Source: Homoserinimonas sp. OAct 916 (GTDB taxonomy: Bacteria; Actinomycetota; Actinomycetes; Actinomycetales; Microbacteriaceae). Taken from it: a stretch of DNA of 64,000 bases. The stretch is taken from assembly GCF_003260275.1 (NCBI RefSeq), contig NZ_QJHB01000008.1, forward strand, positions 1 through 64,000, in the 5' to 3' direction. The notes beneath the pieces are model-generated. The model made no database searches and was not told the origin of the DNA. It saw only the letters and a program-made list of their open reading frames with translations. Of this stretch, positions 17,286-26,681 are shown piece by piece; within the stretch, counting starts at the first letter, position 1, and each line of letters begins with the position of its first letter. A program made the position numbers and the translations under genes.

Positions 17286-18071
17286 TCAGCTCCAAATGTC
17301 GTCGCCGCGCAGTGATGCGTCGGCGCCGCCGTCGATGTAGATGGTCTGCCCGGTTGTGTGCGTGTTCTCCTCACTGGTGAGCCAGGCGAGCAAGCGCGCG
17401 ATCACCACAGCTTCTGAGTGGTAGTTGAGTGGCATTGGCACGTGGGAGTCCACCATCTTCGCGCCCTCTTCAGTCGAGAGGAGGTCTTTGGTCATGGCGG
17501 TGATAACCGTGCCGGGCGCCACCGCGTTCAGCGGGATACCCGCACCAGCCCACTGCGGGGTGATCGATTCGCGGCGCACCCACCGGCTCAGTGCACGCTT
17601 GCTCGACGGGTAGTTGAGGTAGCCGGCCTCGGGGCCCTTCTCGGCCAGTGCGCCGCCGATCTCGAGGGCCGTCGCCTCATCTCCGGCCAGCATGGCGTCG
17701 ATCAGTTCGGCCGAGTTCGGCTGCAGGGTGGCCATGGAGCTGACCACAGCCGCCCGCGGAGCCTCGCTTCTGGCCAATGTGGGCGCGAGGGCGGCGAGAA
17801 AGTCGGTCACGCCGAAGAAGTTGACGGCCACGGTGAGCGGGACCGGTGCCGAGATCCCGGCGGCGGCGATCACGGCGTCGATGGAGCCGTCTGCTGCGGC
17901 CAGCACCTCGGCGACGGCCTTCGAACGGCCCTCGGCGGTGGAGAGGTCCGCCTCGACATCCGCGTTGCGGAGATCGACTCCGATCACCCGGAAGCCGCGC
18001 TCCCGAAGCAGCTCGGCCGTGGCGGCGCCGATTCCCGATGCGGACCCAGTGACGACATACGTTCGAGACAT
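17286..18071 (-). CDS. SDR family oxidoreductase
   Basis: 261 residues, classical short-chain dehydrogenase. The cofactor loop TGSASGIGAAT is at the N-terminus, and an Asp after the second strand (VIGVDLRNAD) favours NAD(H). The catalytic pair is YPSSK (YxxxK) with Ser in VVSSMATL. The C-terminal IYIDGGADASLRG is also typical. The sequence resembles 3-alpha-hydroxysteroid/carveol dehydrogenase-type members, but the substrate cannot be read from it. It is 42 bp upstream of the phosphoesterase gene and divergent from the heliorhodopsin gene across about 290 bp. Confidence 0.88.
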   Translation of the reverse strand: MSRTYVVTGSASGIGAATAELLRERGFRVIGVDLRNADVEADLSTAEGRSKAVAEVLAAADGSIDAVIAAAGISAPVPLTVAVNFFGVTDFLAALAPTLARSEAPRAAVVSSMATLQPNSAELIDAMLAGDEATALEIGGALAEKGPEAGYLNYPSSKRALSRWVRRESITPQWAGAGIPLNAVAPGTVITAMTKDLLSTEEGAKMVDSHVPMPLNYHSEAVVIARLLAWLTSEENTHTTGQTIYIDGGADASLRGDDIWS

Positions 18072-18362
18072 GATGCCAGCCTACGGGCTGGCGCTGTCAT
18101 TCGGCTCGGCCGCGTTGCGTGTCTACCGCGGCGCGCGGCAGCATTTCCAGAATGATGCCCGGCAGAAGTACGAGCGAAAACAGGGTGCGGTGGGCATCCG
18201 GGTCGCCACAACCCAGTTGCGCTCTCAGTCACCAAAGCCAACCTCGTTCACGTGATCGATAGCCAGGGGCGACCGGAATGCGACTGCGCGCAGGTGATAT
18301 GGGCCAATTCAAACGCGAGGTGATGTTAGCGTTGTGATCCGACCACGCAAAGGAGTGCAGTC

Positions 18363-19166
18363 ATGGCGAAGAAGAACTACTCCGCTGATCAGCAGGTCGA
18401 TCGGCTGCGAATCTACAACGTCGTTGCGGGGAGTTTGCACCTGTTGCAAGCCATCGCCTTCGCCATCGCTCTCACCATGCTCAGCACCCAGGTGCTGTTC
18501 CCAGTAACGGCGGATTACCTGGCTGGCCCTCCCGGTGCTCCCGTGCCGCCCGAGCGAGTGACTGTGTTCGAGATCAACATCGGCGTCGGGGTCGTCGTGT
18601 TCCTCGCCCTCAGTGCCTTCTTCCACTTCCTGATCTCCAGCCCGTGGTTCTTCGGCCGCTATAAGAATGGTCTTCTGCAGAATCACAACTACTTCCGATG
18701 GACCGAATACGCCCTCAGCTCGTCAATCATGATCTGGCTGATCCTGGCCATCAACGGGGTGACCGATATTGCCGCCTTGTTCGCAGTCTTTGCGTTGAAT
18801 GCAGCGATGATCCTCTTCGGAGCACTGCAGGAGAAGTACGAACAGCCGGGCTCCGGCGGAATGTTGCCTTTCATCTTCGGTTCGATGGTCGGCAGCGTAC
18901 CCTGGATCATTATTCTCATCTACTTCCTTCGCATCGGGAGTGAGAGCGGTGTTGCCGCGCCCGGCTTCGTCATCGGCATTGTCATCTCCTTGTTCCTCTT
19001 CTTCAATACTTTCGCTGTCAACCAGTGGCTTCAGTACAAGCAGGTCGGCAAGTGGAAGAGCTACTTGCAGGGCGAGCGCACCTACATCACGCTGAGTCTG
19101 GTCGCGAAGTCGGTGCTCGCCTGGCAGGTATTTGCGGGCGCCATCGTCCCCGCGATCACCGGCTGA
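18363..19166 (+). CDS. Heliorhodopsin
   Basis: 267 residues, seven predicted membrane helices, no signal peptide. The heliorhodopsin TM3 signature RWTEY (Arg112, Glu115) is present, and the retinal Schiff-base lysine is predicted at Lys249 in LSLVAKSVLAW, with Ser245 four residues before. His26 and His88 match the two conserved histidines of the family. Spacing from His88 to Glu115 (27) and Glu115 to Lys249 (134) equals what I recall for heliorhodopsin 48C12 (His80, Glu107, Lys241). Heliorhodopsins have the N-terminus inside the cell, inverse to type 1 rhodopsins, and are light-sensing or regulatory rather than proton pumps. A clear AAAGGAG ribosome site precedes the ATG. No retinal-synthesis gene lies in the window. 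Confidence 0.95.
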   Translation: MAKKNYSADQQVDRLRIYNVVAGSLHLLQAIAFAIALTMLSTQVLFPVTADYLAGPPGAPVPPERVTVFEINIGVGVVVFLALSAFFHFLISSPWFFGRYKNGLLQNHNYFRWTEYALSSSIMIWLILAINGVTDIAALFAVFALNAAMILFGALQEKYEQPGSGGMLPFIFGSMVGSVPWIIILIYFLRIGSESGVAAPGFVIGIVISLFLFFNTFAVNQWLQYKQVGKWKSYLQGERTYITLSLVAKSVLAWQVFAGAIVPAITG

Positions 19167-19290
19167 GTGTGCCCCACAGCTCCCAGTGACAAACGGGGGC
19201 GCGGGTCCGGTCCAATCCTGCAGGTCGACCAGCTCTGGAACGGCGCCGAGGTCCTGATGAGAAGATTGCGCTCGAGCATGATTTTGCCCG

Positions 19291-20640
19291 TCACGTCGAG
19301 GGGCTGAAGGCGGCCAGCCAGCCGGTATCGGTGTTGCGTGCCCGGTCATCCAGCTCGAGAGTGCCGAGACCGGAACAGACCTGCCCGACCGACATGCCCG
19401 CGCGCCTGGCGACATCTTCCACCGTTCGGCTGCTGCGGGTACTCAACGCGTCGAGGATCCGTACTTGATCTGACGAGAGATCCGCGGCGCCCACTGCAGC
19501 CAGCCGACCGGCGGCACCGCGACCTTCATCGGCGCTGGATGCCGGGTCGAAGGTCACGATTTCGGCCATCTGGGCTGCGTTGGTGACACAGACCGCATCG
19601 TAGTCGCGCAACAACCGGTGACATCCCGCAGAAGCCGCACTGGTTACCGGCCCGGGCACCGCACCCAGTGGTCGACCGAGTGAGGCCGCATGATTGGCGG
19701 TGTTCAACGAGCCCGAGCGGAAACCCGCCTCCAGGACCACCGTCGCGGCGCTCGCCGCTGCAATCAGCCGATTCCGCTGCAAAAAACGCCATTTCGTCGG
19801 TGCAGTCCCACACGGCAGCTCGGAGGCCACCACTCCCACCTGCGCGATCCGGCTCAAGAGGGCATCGTGCCCACTCGGGTAAAACCTGTCCACCCCGCCG
19901 GCGAGGAACGCAACCGTGCGACCTTTACTGGCCAGCGCTGCCCGGTGGGCCATCCCGTCGATTCCGTAGGCGGCTCCGGAGACGATGGTGAACCCGCGGT
20001 CGACCAGCCCGGCTGACGCCTCCATGGTGACGTGCTCGCCGTATCCTGTGGCCGCCCGCGCCCCGACCAACGCGATCGACGGGTTGTTCGACGCCCACAC
20101 GTCATCGCTCCCCCGCCACCACAACGCGATCGGAGCATTCATGGCGAGGTCATCCAGTCCGGCCGGCCACAAGGCGTCGCCGGGAATCAACAACCGGGCT
20201 CCGATGCGGGCGGCCTGCTCCAACGATCGCAAAGCAGTGTCCGAACTGATACGCGGCAACCATCGCTTCAGGGCCTCCGAAATTTGAGGGCCCAGCCTCA
20301 ACGCCAGCTGCGAACCCTCCTCGACGGGGTCAGTCGCCCCGTCGACCAGTTCCACGATCCAGCGGCGGGTGCTCCACCGCTCGATCAGTCCTGTCAGGGC
20401 GCGGCTGGCGCCCAGCATCTGAGTGACCATGCCCGCGACCGAGTCTCCCGGTTCGGCGATTCCCGACCAGGTCGCCCGCGCGAATACCTCCGCCTCGACC
20501 TCGGGGTCTCGTTCCGCGACCGCACTCGAGTCACCAACGTTCTCGGAGCCAGTGCCGCTCCGTCGCGGACGTGGCGGCCGTACCGCCCGGGTCGCCGCAG
20601 CCACCCGCAACCGGTCCAACTTGAAATCAGTCATGCTCAT
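19291..20640 (-). CDS. dprA: DNA-processing protein DprA
   Basis: 449 residues from the ATG at 20640, which overlaps the comM stop (ATGA) and follows AGGAAGGG. The Rossmann-type domain shows VGARAATGYGEHVTM, SGAAYGIDGMAHR, LAGGVDRFYP and PRKWRF-like PTKWRFLQRNRL. A C-terminal winged-helix (DHTH_17 type) follows. DprA loads RecA on incoming single-stranded DNA in transformation. The N-terminal ~100 residues are variable. It is part of the conserved yraN-comM-dprA operon. Confidence 0.95.
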   Translation of the reverse strand: MSMTDFKLDRLRVAAATRAVRPPRPRRSGTGSENVGDSSAVAERDPEVEAEVFARATWSGIAEPGDSVAGMVTQMLGASRALTGLIERWSTRRWIVELVDGATDPVEEGSQLALRLGPQISEALKRWLPRISSDTALRSLEQAARIGARLLIPGDALWPAGLDDLAMNAPIALWWRGSDDVWASNNPSIALVGARAATGYGEHVTMEASAGLVDRGFTIVSGAAYGIDGMAHRAALASKGRTVAFLAGGVDRFYPSGHDALLSRIAQVGVVASELPCGTAPTKWRFLQRNRLIAAASAATVVLEAGFRSGSLNTANHAASLGRPLGAVPGPVTSAASAGCHRLLRDYDAVCVTNAAQMAEIVTFDPASSADEGRGAAGRLAAVGAADLSSDQVRILDALSTRSSRTVEDVARRAGMSVGQVCSGLGTLELDDRARNTDTGWLAAFSPST

Positions 20641-22175
20641 ATTCCCTTCCTGAAATACAGCGCCCTGCCGACGTGGTCCGCCGTCGGGGAGCCAGATCCA
20701 TCCAGATCGCTGATGCTCCACGCCACCCGAATCACCCGGTCATAGCCGCGCATGGTGATCCCACCCCGCTCCAGGGCGCGGTCGAGTACAGCGGTGACCG
20801 GGCGCCCCAACGCCGCAGGCCCGGTGCGCAACCACGACCCGGGCACCTGCGAGTTCGTCACCCACGGGGTCTGTTTCAAGCGGTCGGCAGCCAAGGCACG
20901 CGCCGCCTCGACCCGGCTGCGCGCCGCAGCAGTTGTCACCTGGGGCCGGTCACCAACCATCCGCAACTGCGCAGCCGTCACCCGCTGCACACCCAACTGG
21001 ATGTCGATGCGATCAAGCAACGGGCCCGAGATTCTCGCAAGGTAACGACGCCTCGCACTCGGCGGGCAGGTGCACTCCTGATCGCCGGCCCCGTACTGCC
21101 CACAGGGGCACGGGTTCGCTGCCATCACCAGCTGGAACCGGCCCGGATAGTGCGCCACAGCGTTCGCACGGTGAATGCTGATCAGTCCCGACTCCAACGG
21201 CTGACGAAGCGAATCCAGCACACTCGACCGAAATTCTGGAGCCTCATCCAGGAACAACACCCCGTCGCTGGCGCGCGCAGCGGCACCGGGGCGGATCACC
21301 CCGCTTCCGCCACCGATCATTGCGGCCGCTGTCGCGGTGTGGTGCGGGTTCTCCAGCGGGGGTCGGGTGACCAGCGCGTCGCCGAGCACGCGACCCGACA
21401 GCGACTGGATCGACGACACCTCAAGCGACTGCTCGGCCGTGAGGTCGGGCAGCAACCCGGGTAGCCGAGCGGCCAGCATCGTCTTTCCGGCACCCGGCGG
21501 CCCAAGCAGAAACATGTGGTGCCCGCCCGCTGCGGCCACCTGCAACGCATCTATTGCGGACTCATTGCCGATCACGTCGGCCAGATCGAGCGCTGTGACG
21601 TCTTCTGCCGGGGCAATCACGCCCGGTTTGGGCAGGATCGCCTCCACCTCGCGCGGTTCGAGGTCGACCCCGTGCCAGATGGCTGCGTCGCGCAGGCTTG
21701 CGACCGGGATGATGCGGGCCCCCGGCACGAATTCGGCTTCGGCGGCATTGCCTGTGGGCACCATGACGGTGGTCATCCCCGCCCGAACCGCTCCCAGAAC
21801 AGCGGGCAGTATGCCGAAAACCGGCCTTAGTCTGCCGTCGAGCCCGAGCTCCCCCAGGTGCACCACCCGACTCGCGCTCTCGGCCGGGATGTCTCCCGTC
21901 GCGACCAGGGAGGCAATAGCAATGGCCAGGTCAAAACCGGAACCCTGTTTCGGCAGCGCCGCCGGTGACAGGGCAATGGTGATCTTATGCCCGGCGATGC
22001 TGCAACCGGAGTTCGCTGCCGCCGCCCGCACCCTTTCCCTGGCCTCGTTGAGCGCGGCATCCGGCAACCCGACCAGCACGATTTTCGGCAGCCCGCTGGA
22101 GATGTCGGCCTCGACCTCGACGATCGACCCGGTCAACCCCAGAAGGGCCACCGCGTAGGTTCGGCCGAGACTCAT
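20637..22175 (-). CDS. comM: YifB/ComM family Mg-chelatase-like AAA+ ATPase
   Basis: 512 residues. An N-terminal Lon-protease-like domain (GLTGSIVEVEADISSGLPKI) is followed by the AAA+ core with Walker A GPPGAGKTMLAARL and Walker B VLFLDEAPEF. A zinc-binding-type CPCGQYGAGDQECTC and the C-terminal Mg_chelatase domain complete it. ComM is a hexameric helicase promoting branch migration during natural transformation. It overlaps yraN by one base (TGATG) and dprA by four. Confidence 0.96.
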   Translation of the reverse strand: MSLGRTYAVALLGLTGSIVEVEADISSGLPKIVLVGLPDAALNEARERVRAAAANSGCSIAGHKITIALSPAALPKQGSGFDLAIAIASLVATGDIPAESASRVVHLGELGLDGRLRPVFGILPAVLGAVRAGMTTVMVPTGNAAEAEFVPGARIIPVASLRDAAIWHGVDLEPREVEAILPKPGVIAPAEDVTALDLADVIGNESAIDALQVAAAGGHHMFLLGPPGAGKTMLAARLPGLLPDLTAEQSLEVSSIQSLSGRVLGDALVTRPPLENPHHTATAAAMIGGGSGVIRPGAAARASDGVLFLDEAPEFRSSVLDSLRQPLESGLISIHRANAVAHYPGRFQLVMAANPCPCGQYGAGDQECTCPPSARRRYLARISGPLLDRIDIQLGVQRVTAAQLRMVGDRPQVTTAAARSRVEAARALAADRLKQTPWVTNSQVPGSWLRTGPAALGRPVTAVLDRALERGGITMRGYDRVIRVAWSISDLDGSGSPTADHVGRALYFRKGI

Positions 22176-22531
22176 CAGAACACCCGCTCCAGATGTTCCA
22201 ACTGCGGTTCTGAGCCGTGCGGTGCGATCACCGCGATCACGTCGACCCGAATGCGTGGCACTCGGTCAGAGCCCTGAGCGCACCACGCATAGGCCAACCG
22301 GTTCATCCGCGCCAGCTTGGCCGTCGTGATGGCCTCGAATGGGTGCCCAAATTTCAGTCCAGACCGAGTCTTCACCTCGACGAATACCACTTCTCCCCCC
22401 TGCCACGCGATGATGTCGATCTCTCCCTGATCGCACCGCCAATTGCGGTCGAGGATCGCATAACCCTTTTCCACCAGGTAGCGGGCGGCAAGCTCTTCGC
22501 CCATTCGCCCCAGGTCGTCTTTGCCCGCCAT
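22175..22531 (-). CDS. yraN: YraN family (UPF0102) nuclease-fold protein
   Basis: 118 residues from the ATG at 22531 (MAGKDDLGRMGEELAARYL). The restriction-endonuclease-like core shows GEIDIIAW followed by VVFVEVKTRSG, i.e. the D-x(n)-ExK motif. Role in DNA processing is inferred from the fold and from constant linkage with comM and dprA. The longer frame to 22600 has no conserved sequence. Confidence 0.93.
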   Translation of the reverse strand: MAGKDDLGRMGEELAARYLVEKGYAILDRNWRCDQGEIDIIAWQGGEVVFVEVKTRSGLKFGHPFEAITTAKLARMNRLAYAWCAQGSDRVPRIRVDVIAVIAPHGSEPQLEHLERVF

Positions 22532-22928
22532 CGCATCCTCCTGCAACGAGCCTGCGGTGCGGTGGCGGGCTACCCGAGCGGAAGAAACGAAAATGTGCAC
22601 AACCCAGCCACGCCATCCCTCCCGGGGAGGGGCTCCAGCAGATCAACAGCAATGTCCAGCATTGGTGCGCTCAGGGCGTCATTGCAGCCGTCACCGAGTG
22701 CACGTTCCTCGCAGAACCACGCCCACACTGAGGTCAATGCGCGGTGGATTCAACCGGTGCCCGGACACGAGCGATCCGCACTTGTCACCATATGCCGTAG
22801 CGGCCGGTGCCTGCATCGAGCACCATGACTCATCGCGCTCACGGCACTGAGCACCCTTTGGAACACTTCGCTCAAGATCAAACCGGGGCGATGCGTGCTG
22901 CGTGGAGCGAAGTGCTGAGGGGCGAGAA
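22532..22928. other. Intergenic region between yraN and DUF2469 gene
   Basis: About 400 bp without a recognisable gene on either strand; it should hold the promoter of the yraN-comM-dprA operon. I see no strong hairpin or tRNA. M. tuberculosis carries extra genes here, so this may be a site of gene loss or gain. Confidence 0.45.
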
Positions 22929-23252
22929 CTACTCGTCGAGAGCGAGCTCCTTGGGCAGTTCGAAGTCCTTCTTCGACAGCTCCTCGACATTGACGTCCTT
23001 GAAGGTGAGCACCCGCACGGACTTCACGAACCGGTCGGAGCGATAGACGTCCCACACCCAGACATCCGTCATGGTCAGTTCGAAGTAGAAGTCGTGGTCG
23101 GTGTCGCGGCGCACGAGGTCGACCTCGTTGGCCAGGTAGAACCGACGTTCTGTCTCGACAACGAACTTGAATTGGGAGACCACGTCCCGGTACTCCCGGT
23201 ACAGGGCAAGCTCGACCTCGCGGTCGTAGTCCTCGAATTCATCATCATCCAT
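22929..23252 (-). CDS. DUF2469 protein
   Basis: 107 residues, highly acidic, matching DUF2469 along its full length (DDDEFEDYDREVELALYRE; DFYFELTMTDVWVWD; VKSVRVLTFKDVNVEEL). This family is restricted to actinobacteria and lies next to rnhB in most of them. Function unknown. It follows rnhB by 12 bp on the minus strand. Confidence 0.93.
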   Translation of the reverse strand: MDDDEFEDYDREVELALYREYRDVVSQFKFVVETERRFYLANEVDLVRRDTDHDFYFELTMTDVWVWDVYRSDRFVKSVRVLTFKDVNVEELSKKDFELPKELALDE

Positions 23253-23264
23253 GGTGGTTCAATC

Positions 23265-23933
23265 TTAGGCCGTCGGCCCGGCAAGCTCATCTTTGCTCTT
23301 CAGCCAGCTGCGCCGGTGAAAATGAGTTGGCCCCAGCTCGTGGATCGCAGCCATGTGTGCGGCCGACCCGTAGCCCTTGTTCGAGGCCCAGCCGTAGCCG
23401 GGCGTCCGGAGGTCTTGTTCAATCATCAGTTGGTCTCGGTGCACCTTCGCAATCACCGAGGCGGCCGCCACCGACGCGCAATCGCGGTCGGCTTTGACCC
23501 GCGTCACGACCCGTAGTGGCGTCGCGAGCGCCGGATTCAGCCAGTCCTGGTGCCCGTCGAGCAGCACCACGCTCAGGGTGATCGCCGCCCCGGCCTCGTG
23601 CAACTCGACCAGCGCGCGTCGTGCGGCCAGTCCGAGGCAGGCGGTGATGCCCAACTCGTCGACCTCGCGCGCCGAGGCCAGCCCAACCGCCGCATACAGC
23701 GACCAGTCGCGGGCAAGCGGGGCGAGGGCGGTGCGCCGCTTCTCGGCCAGCAGTTTGGAATCCCTCAGCCCCTCGGGGATCGGCCCCACACTGGAATCGA
23801 CCACGGACAGTCCGACCGCGACCGGTCCGGCCAACGCACCTCGACCCACTTCGTCACAGCCGATCACGAACTGGGCGCCGGCCTCGTGCAGTTGCCTCTC
23901 GACCTCCAGCGTCGGATCAGCCGGTGGTGTCAT
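23265..23933 (-). CDS. rnhB: Ribonuclease HII
   Basis: 222 residues. The catalytic motif FVIGCDEVGRGALAGPV (Asp-Glu pair) and later DSKLL and VKADRDCASVAAASVIAK are typical of RNase HII, which removes single ribonucleotides and RNA primers from DNA. Its start overlaps the lepB stop by four bases (ATGA). Confidence 0.96.
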   Translation of the reverse strand: MTPPADPTLEVERQLHEAGAQFVIGCDEVGRGALAGPVAVGLSVVDSSVGPIPEGLRDSKLLAEKRRTALAPLARDWSLYAAVGLASAREVDELGITACLGLAARRALVELHEAGAAITLSVVLLDGHQDWLNPALATPLRVVTRVKADRDCASVAAASVIAKVHRDQLMIEQDLRTPGYGWASNKGYGSAAHMAAIHELGPTHFHRRSWLKSKDELAGPTA

Positions 23934-24712
23934 CCGAGGGGCCCCGCACCGGTGACAGGCGCATTCGACGCGGGTTGTTCAGGCTCGACCCCACGGAACA
24001 CGTCGGGGTAATTGCCCAACCAGCTCCAGCGATCCACCGGCCAACTGATCACGAAGGCGCGCCCGACGACGTGGTCAACCGGCACGAAGCCCTTGCCGGG
24101 CAGATCCTGGTTGCGGCTGGAGTCCTTCGAGTTGTAGCGGTTGTCGCCCATCACCCACAGGGAGTCCGGGGGCACAGTCACGTCGAACGGGAGCGTGGCC
24201 GCGTCGGTGTCTCCCGGTCCGATGACAATGTAGGGCTCCTTGATGGGCACCCCGTTGATCGTGAGCTCCCCGAGTGGTGTGCAACAGGTCACCCTGTCTC
24301 CCGGCAGGCCGATCACCCGTTTGATCAAGTGGTCGTCACTGTCGGAAGCAGAGAGCCCGATCGCCGACATCACCCAGTCCAGGGAGGCGATCAGCGGATT
24401 CTGCTCGGTTTCGGCACGAGGGTACAGCCACCCGCCCGGGTCGCGGAACACCACGACATCACCGTGCTTGATCGGCACGAGCGACGGAACGAGCTGATTG
24501 ACGATGATGCGGTCATTGACCAGAAGGGTCTGTTCCATTGACGTGGAGGGAATGTAGAACGAGCGGATCAGGAACGTCTTGATCAGAACTGATGCCAGCA
24601 GGGCGATGAGGAAGATGACGAGGATGTCGCGGATGAAGAGTCTGACGTTGCGTGACCTGCTGGGCGCGCCCTCGTCGTGGCCTTCGTCAGGCGCCTCAAT
24701 CTGTGTCATCAT
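23930..24712 (-). CDS. lepB: Signal peptidase I
   Basis: 260 residues, one N-terminal membrane segment (about 27-47). The serine nucleophile is predicted at Ser58 in IPSTSMEQTL, and the lysine general base at Lys131 in KRVIGLPGD. Later boxes GDNRYNSKDSR-like (VMGDNRYNSKDSS) are present. It cleaves secretory signal peptides on the outer face of the membrane. It precedes rnhB with overlap; upstream lies the rplS hairpin. Confidence 0.96.
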   Translation of the reverse strand: MMTQIEAPDEGHDEGAPSRSRNVRLFIRDILVIFLIALLASVLIKTFLIRSFYIPSTSMEQTLLVNDRIIVNQLVPSLVPIKHGDVVVFRDPGGWLYPRAETEQNPLIASLDWVMSAIGLSASDSDDHLIKRVIGLPGDRVTCCTPLGELTINGVPIKEPYIVIGPGDTDAATLPFDVTVPPDSLWVMGDNRYNSKDSSRNQDLPGKGFVPVDHVVGRAFVISWPVDRWSWLGNYPDVFRGVEPEQPASNAPVTGAGPLG

Positions 24713-24737
24713 CTCGAAATCTATCAGTTAACCGCGA

Positions 24738-24771
24738 GAGCTCCTGCCCCCGTCCAGGGTGGCAGGAGCTC
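24738..24771 (-). terminator. Stem-loop between rplS and lepB
   Basis: Perfect 11-bp inverted repeat GAGCTCCTGCC / GGCAGGAGCTC around a C-rich loop, about 60 bp past the rplS stop. There is no T-tract, so it may be a weak or factor-assisted terminator. Confidence 0.7.
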
Positions 24772-24832
24772 GTGCGATCGAATCGGCCCTCAGCGGGGCC
24801 GGCCGAAGAAACTGCGGAGGTGAAAGCGGCTA

Positions 24833-25174
24833 CTAGCGCTTTTCCTTGATCTTCGCCTTCTTGCCGCGCAGGCTGCGCAGGTAGTAGAGCTTGGCGCGGC
24901 GCACGTCACCGCGCGAGACGATTTCAATGTGGTCGATGACGGGCGAGTGCACCGGGAAGGTACGCTCGACGCCAACCTGGAAGCTGACCTTGCGCACGCA
25001 GAAGGTCTCGCGCACACCATCGCCGGAGCGACCGATGACGACGCCCTGGAACACCTGGATACGGCTGCGCGTACCTTCAATGATGTTCACGTGCACCTTG
25101 ACGGTGTCACCGGCCCGAAAGTCAGGAATGTCAGAACGGAGGGAGGCCGCGTCGACCTGGTCGAGAATGTGCAT
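24833..25174 (-). CDS. rplS: Ribosomal protein L19
   Basis: 113 residues, complete L19: [44 protein letters not shown], ending [17 protein letters not shown]. It sits at the 30S-50S interface. It stands as its own unit between the lepB operon and the small membrane gene. Confidence 0.97.
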   Translation of the reverse strand: MHILDQVDAASLRSDIPDFRAGDTVKVHVNIIEGTRSRIQVFQGVVIGRSGDGVRETFCVRKVSFQVGVERTFPVHSPVIDHIEIVSRGDVRRAKLYYLRSLRGKKAKIKEKR

Positions 25175-25333
25175 GATGCATCGCTTCCTGCAGCCGCCAC
25201 AGGTCGACTACGGTTTGAGAGTCAAAAAAGTTGATGGCCGCATTGATAGCGCACTCCCCCATGGCAGAGGCAGCAACGGCACAGTCGCCAATTCTGTCAC
25301 AGATGGGGGCCCGAGCGCAAAGCGCGGCGAGAC

Positions 25334-25849
25334 TCACGCTCGCGGGCGCTTCTCCTCGATGATGATCACATTCTCGGAGTGGGCGTCGAAACCGGGATTC
25401 CGCGGTGTGTCGAACCCGACCGGTGGTGCTGACCGACGCCGGGCCTCGTGCTCCAACCCATCGAGCGCACCGGCCAGTCGGCGCTTGGTATCGGCGAGCA
25501 ACTGCCAGACAGCATTCCAGAATGCCACCAGGCCGAGTATCAGCACGAGCACCACCAGGGAGGCGGATGCCGCCGGGTGGAACCCCAGCGCGAAGATGGC
25601 TGCCTGCCAGGGCAGGAGGATGGCGATGTCGCGCCAGGACACGGCTCGCTCGTCGCGCACGGTGCCTCGGAAGAAGGTGAGAGCGCTGACGGCGAGCATG
25701 CCGAGCAACAGGATCGGAGCACCGACCAGTATCGCCAGAACGCCGGTGGCGCCGCCTTCTCCGAAGAACCCCCAGCCGACGAACAGCCACAGGGGTAACG
25801 CAAAACTGGCAATGAACTGCCAGCTGAAGAAGATGCGCCGAATGAACAT
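25334..25849 (-). CDS. Small integral membrane protein, unknown
   Basis: 171 residues with four predicted membrane segments (about 8-28, 33-58, 72-90, 95-118) and a charged cytoplasmic tail of about 50 residues ending EEKRPRA. I recall similar proteins at this position in Microbacteriaceae but no characterised function. The start ATG at 25849 is followed by a basic MFIRR. It lies between trmD and rplS on the same strand. Confidence 0.75.
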   Translation of the reverse strand: MFIRRIFFSWQFIASFALPLWLFVGWGFFGEGGATGVLAILVGAPILLLGMLAVSALTFFRGTVRDERAVSWRDIAILLPWQAAIFALGFHPAASASLVVLVLILGLVAFWNAVWQLLADTKRRLAGALDGLEHEARRRSAPPVGFDTPRNPGFDAHSENVIIIEEKRPRA

Positions 25850-25935
25850 GTGCTCAGCCTAAACACGATCGCCGCGTTCGGGCTGAAGTTTCGCTGACAG
25901 CTCACCGTGAGCGACGTGCGCGGGTCTCTGGAGGG

Positions 25936-26646
25936 CTATTCGTCTTCTGTCGCATCCAGCAGGTCGGGGCGCACCCGGCGAGTACGTTCCAGCTGTTGTT
26001 CGCGGCGCCAGGCGGCAATCGCTCCGTGGTTTCCGCTGGTCAACACTTCAGGTACCGCGCGTCCGCGCCAGAGGGCCGGTTTGGTGTAACTGGGGTATTC
26101 CAGCAGGCCGTCGGAGTGACTTTCCTCGACCAGGCTCTGCGGATTTCCGATCACGCCGGGGATCAGACGCCCGATCGCCTCGATCATTGCCATCGTCGCC
26201 ACCTCACCGCCGTTCAGCACGTAGTCACCGAGGCTGACCAGACGAACCCGGGCCCGAGCGCCCGCGTCGTCGACGACACGCTGGTCGATTCCCTCGTATC
26301 GCCCGCAACCGAAGATCAAGTGCTGCTCGGCGGCCAGCTCGCGCGCGATCGCCTGAGTGAAGAGCTCACCGGCGGGGGACGGGAAAATGACCAGTGGAGT
26401 GCCGAGGCTTGTTTGTTCGGGTGGCAGCAAGGCGTCCAGCGCCTCGCCCCACGGCTCTGGCTTCATCACCATGCCCGCTCCCCCGCCGTACGGGGTGTCA
26501 TCGACGGTGCGGTGCCGGTCATGGGTGAATTGACGCAAGTCGTGCACGCCCAACTCCATCAGCCCGGTCTGCCGGGCCCTGCCGAGCAGTGAGACGTCGA
26601 GCACGGAGAAGAACTCCGGAAAGATCGTGATGATGTCGATGCGCAC
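25936..26646 (-). CDS. trmD: tRNA (guanine-N1)-methyltransferase
   Basis: 236 residues from a GTG at 26646, giving the family-typical N-terminus [13 protein letters not shown]; the longer TTG-initiated frame adds seven non-conserved residues. The SPOUT trefoil-knot motifs [15 protein letters not shown] and [17 protein letters not shown] are intact. It makes m1G37 in tRNA, preventing frameshifts. It is 36 bp after rimM in the rpsP-khpA-rimM-trmD operon. Confidence 0.96.
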   Translation of the reverse strand: MRIDIITIFPEFFSVLDVSLLGRARQTGLMELGVHDLRQFTHDRHRTVDDTPYGGGAGMVMKPEPWGEALDALLPPEQTSLGTPLVIFPSPAGELFTQAIARELAAEQHLIFGCGRYEGIDQRVVDDAGARARVRLVSLGDYVLNGGEVATMAMIEAIGRLIPGVIGNPQSLVEESHSDGLLEYPSYTKPALWRGRAVPEVLTSGNHGAIAAWRREQQLERTRRVRPDLLDATEDE

Positions 26647-26681
26647 GGCACCAAGCTTAGGGATCAATCCGCGCCCGGGGC

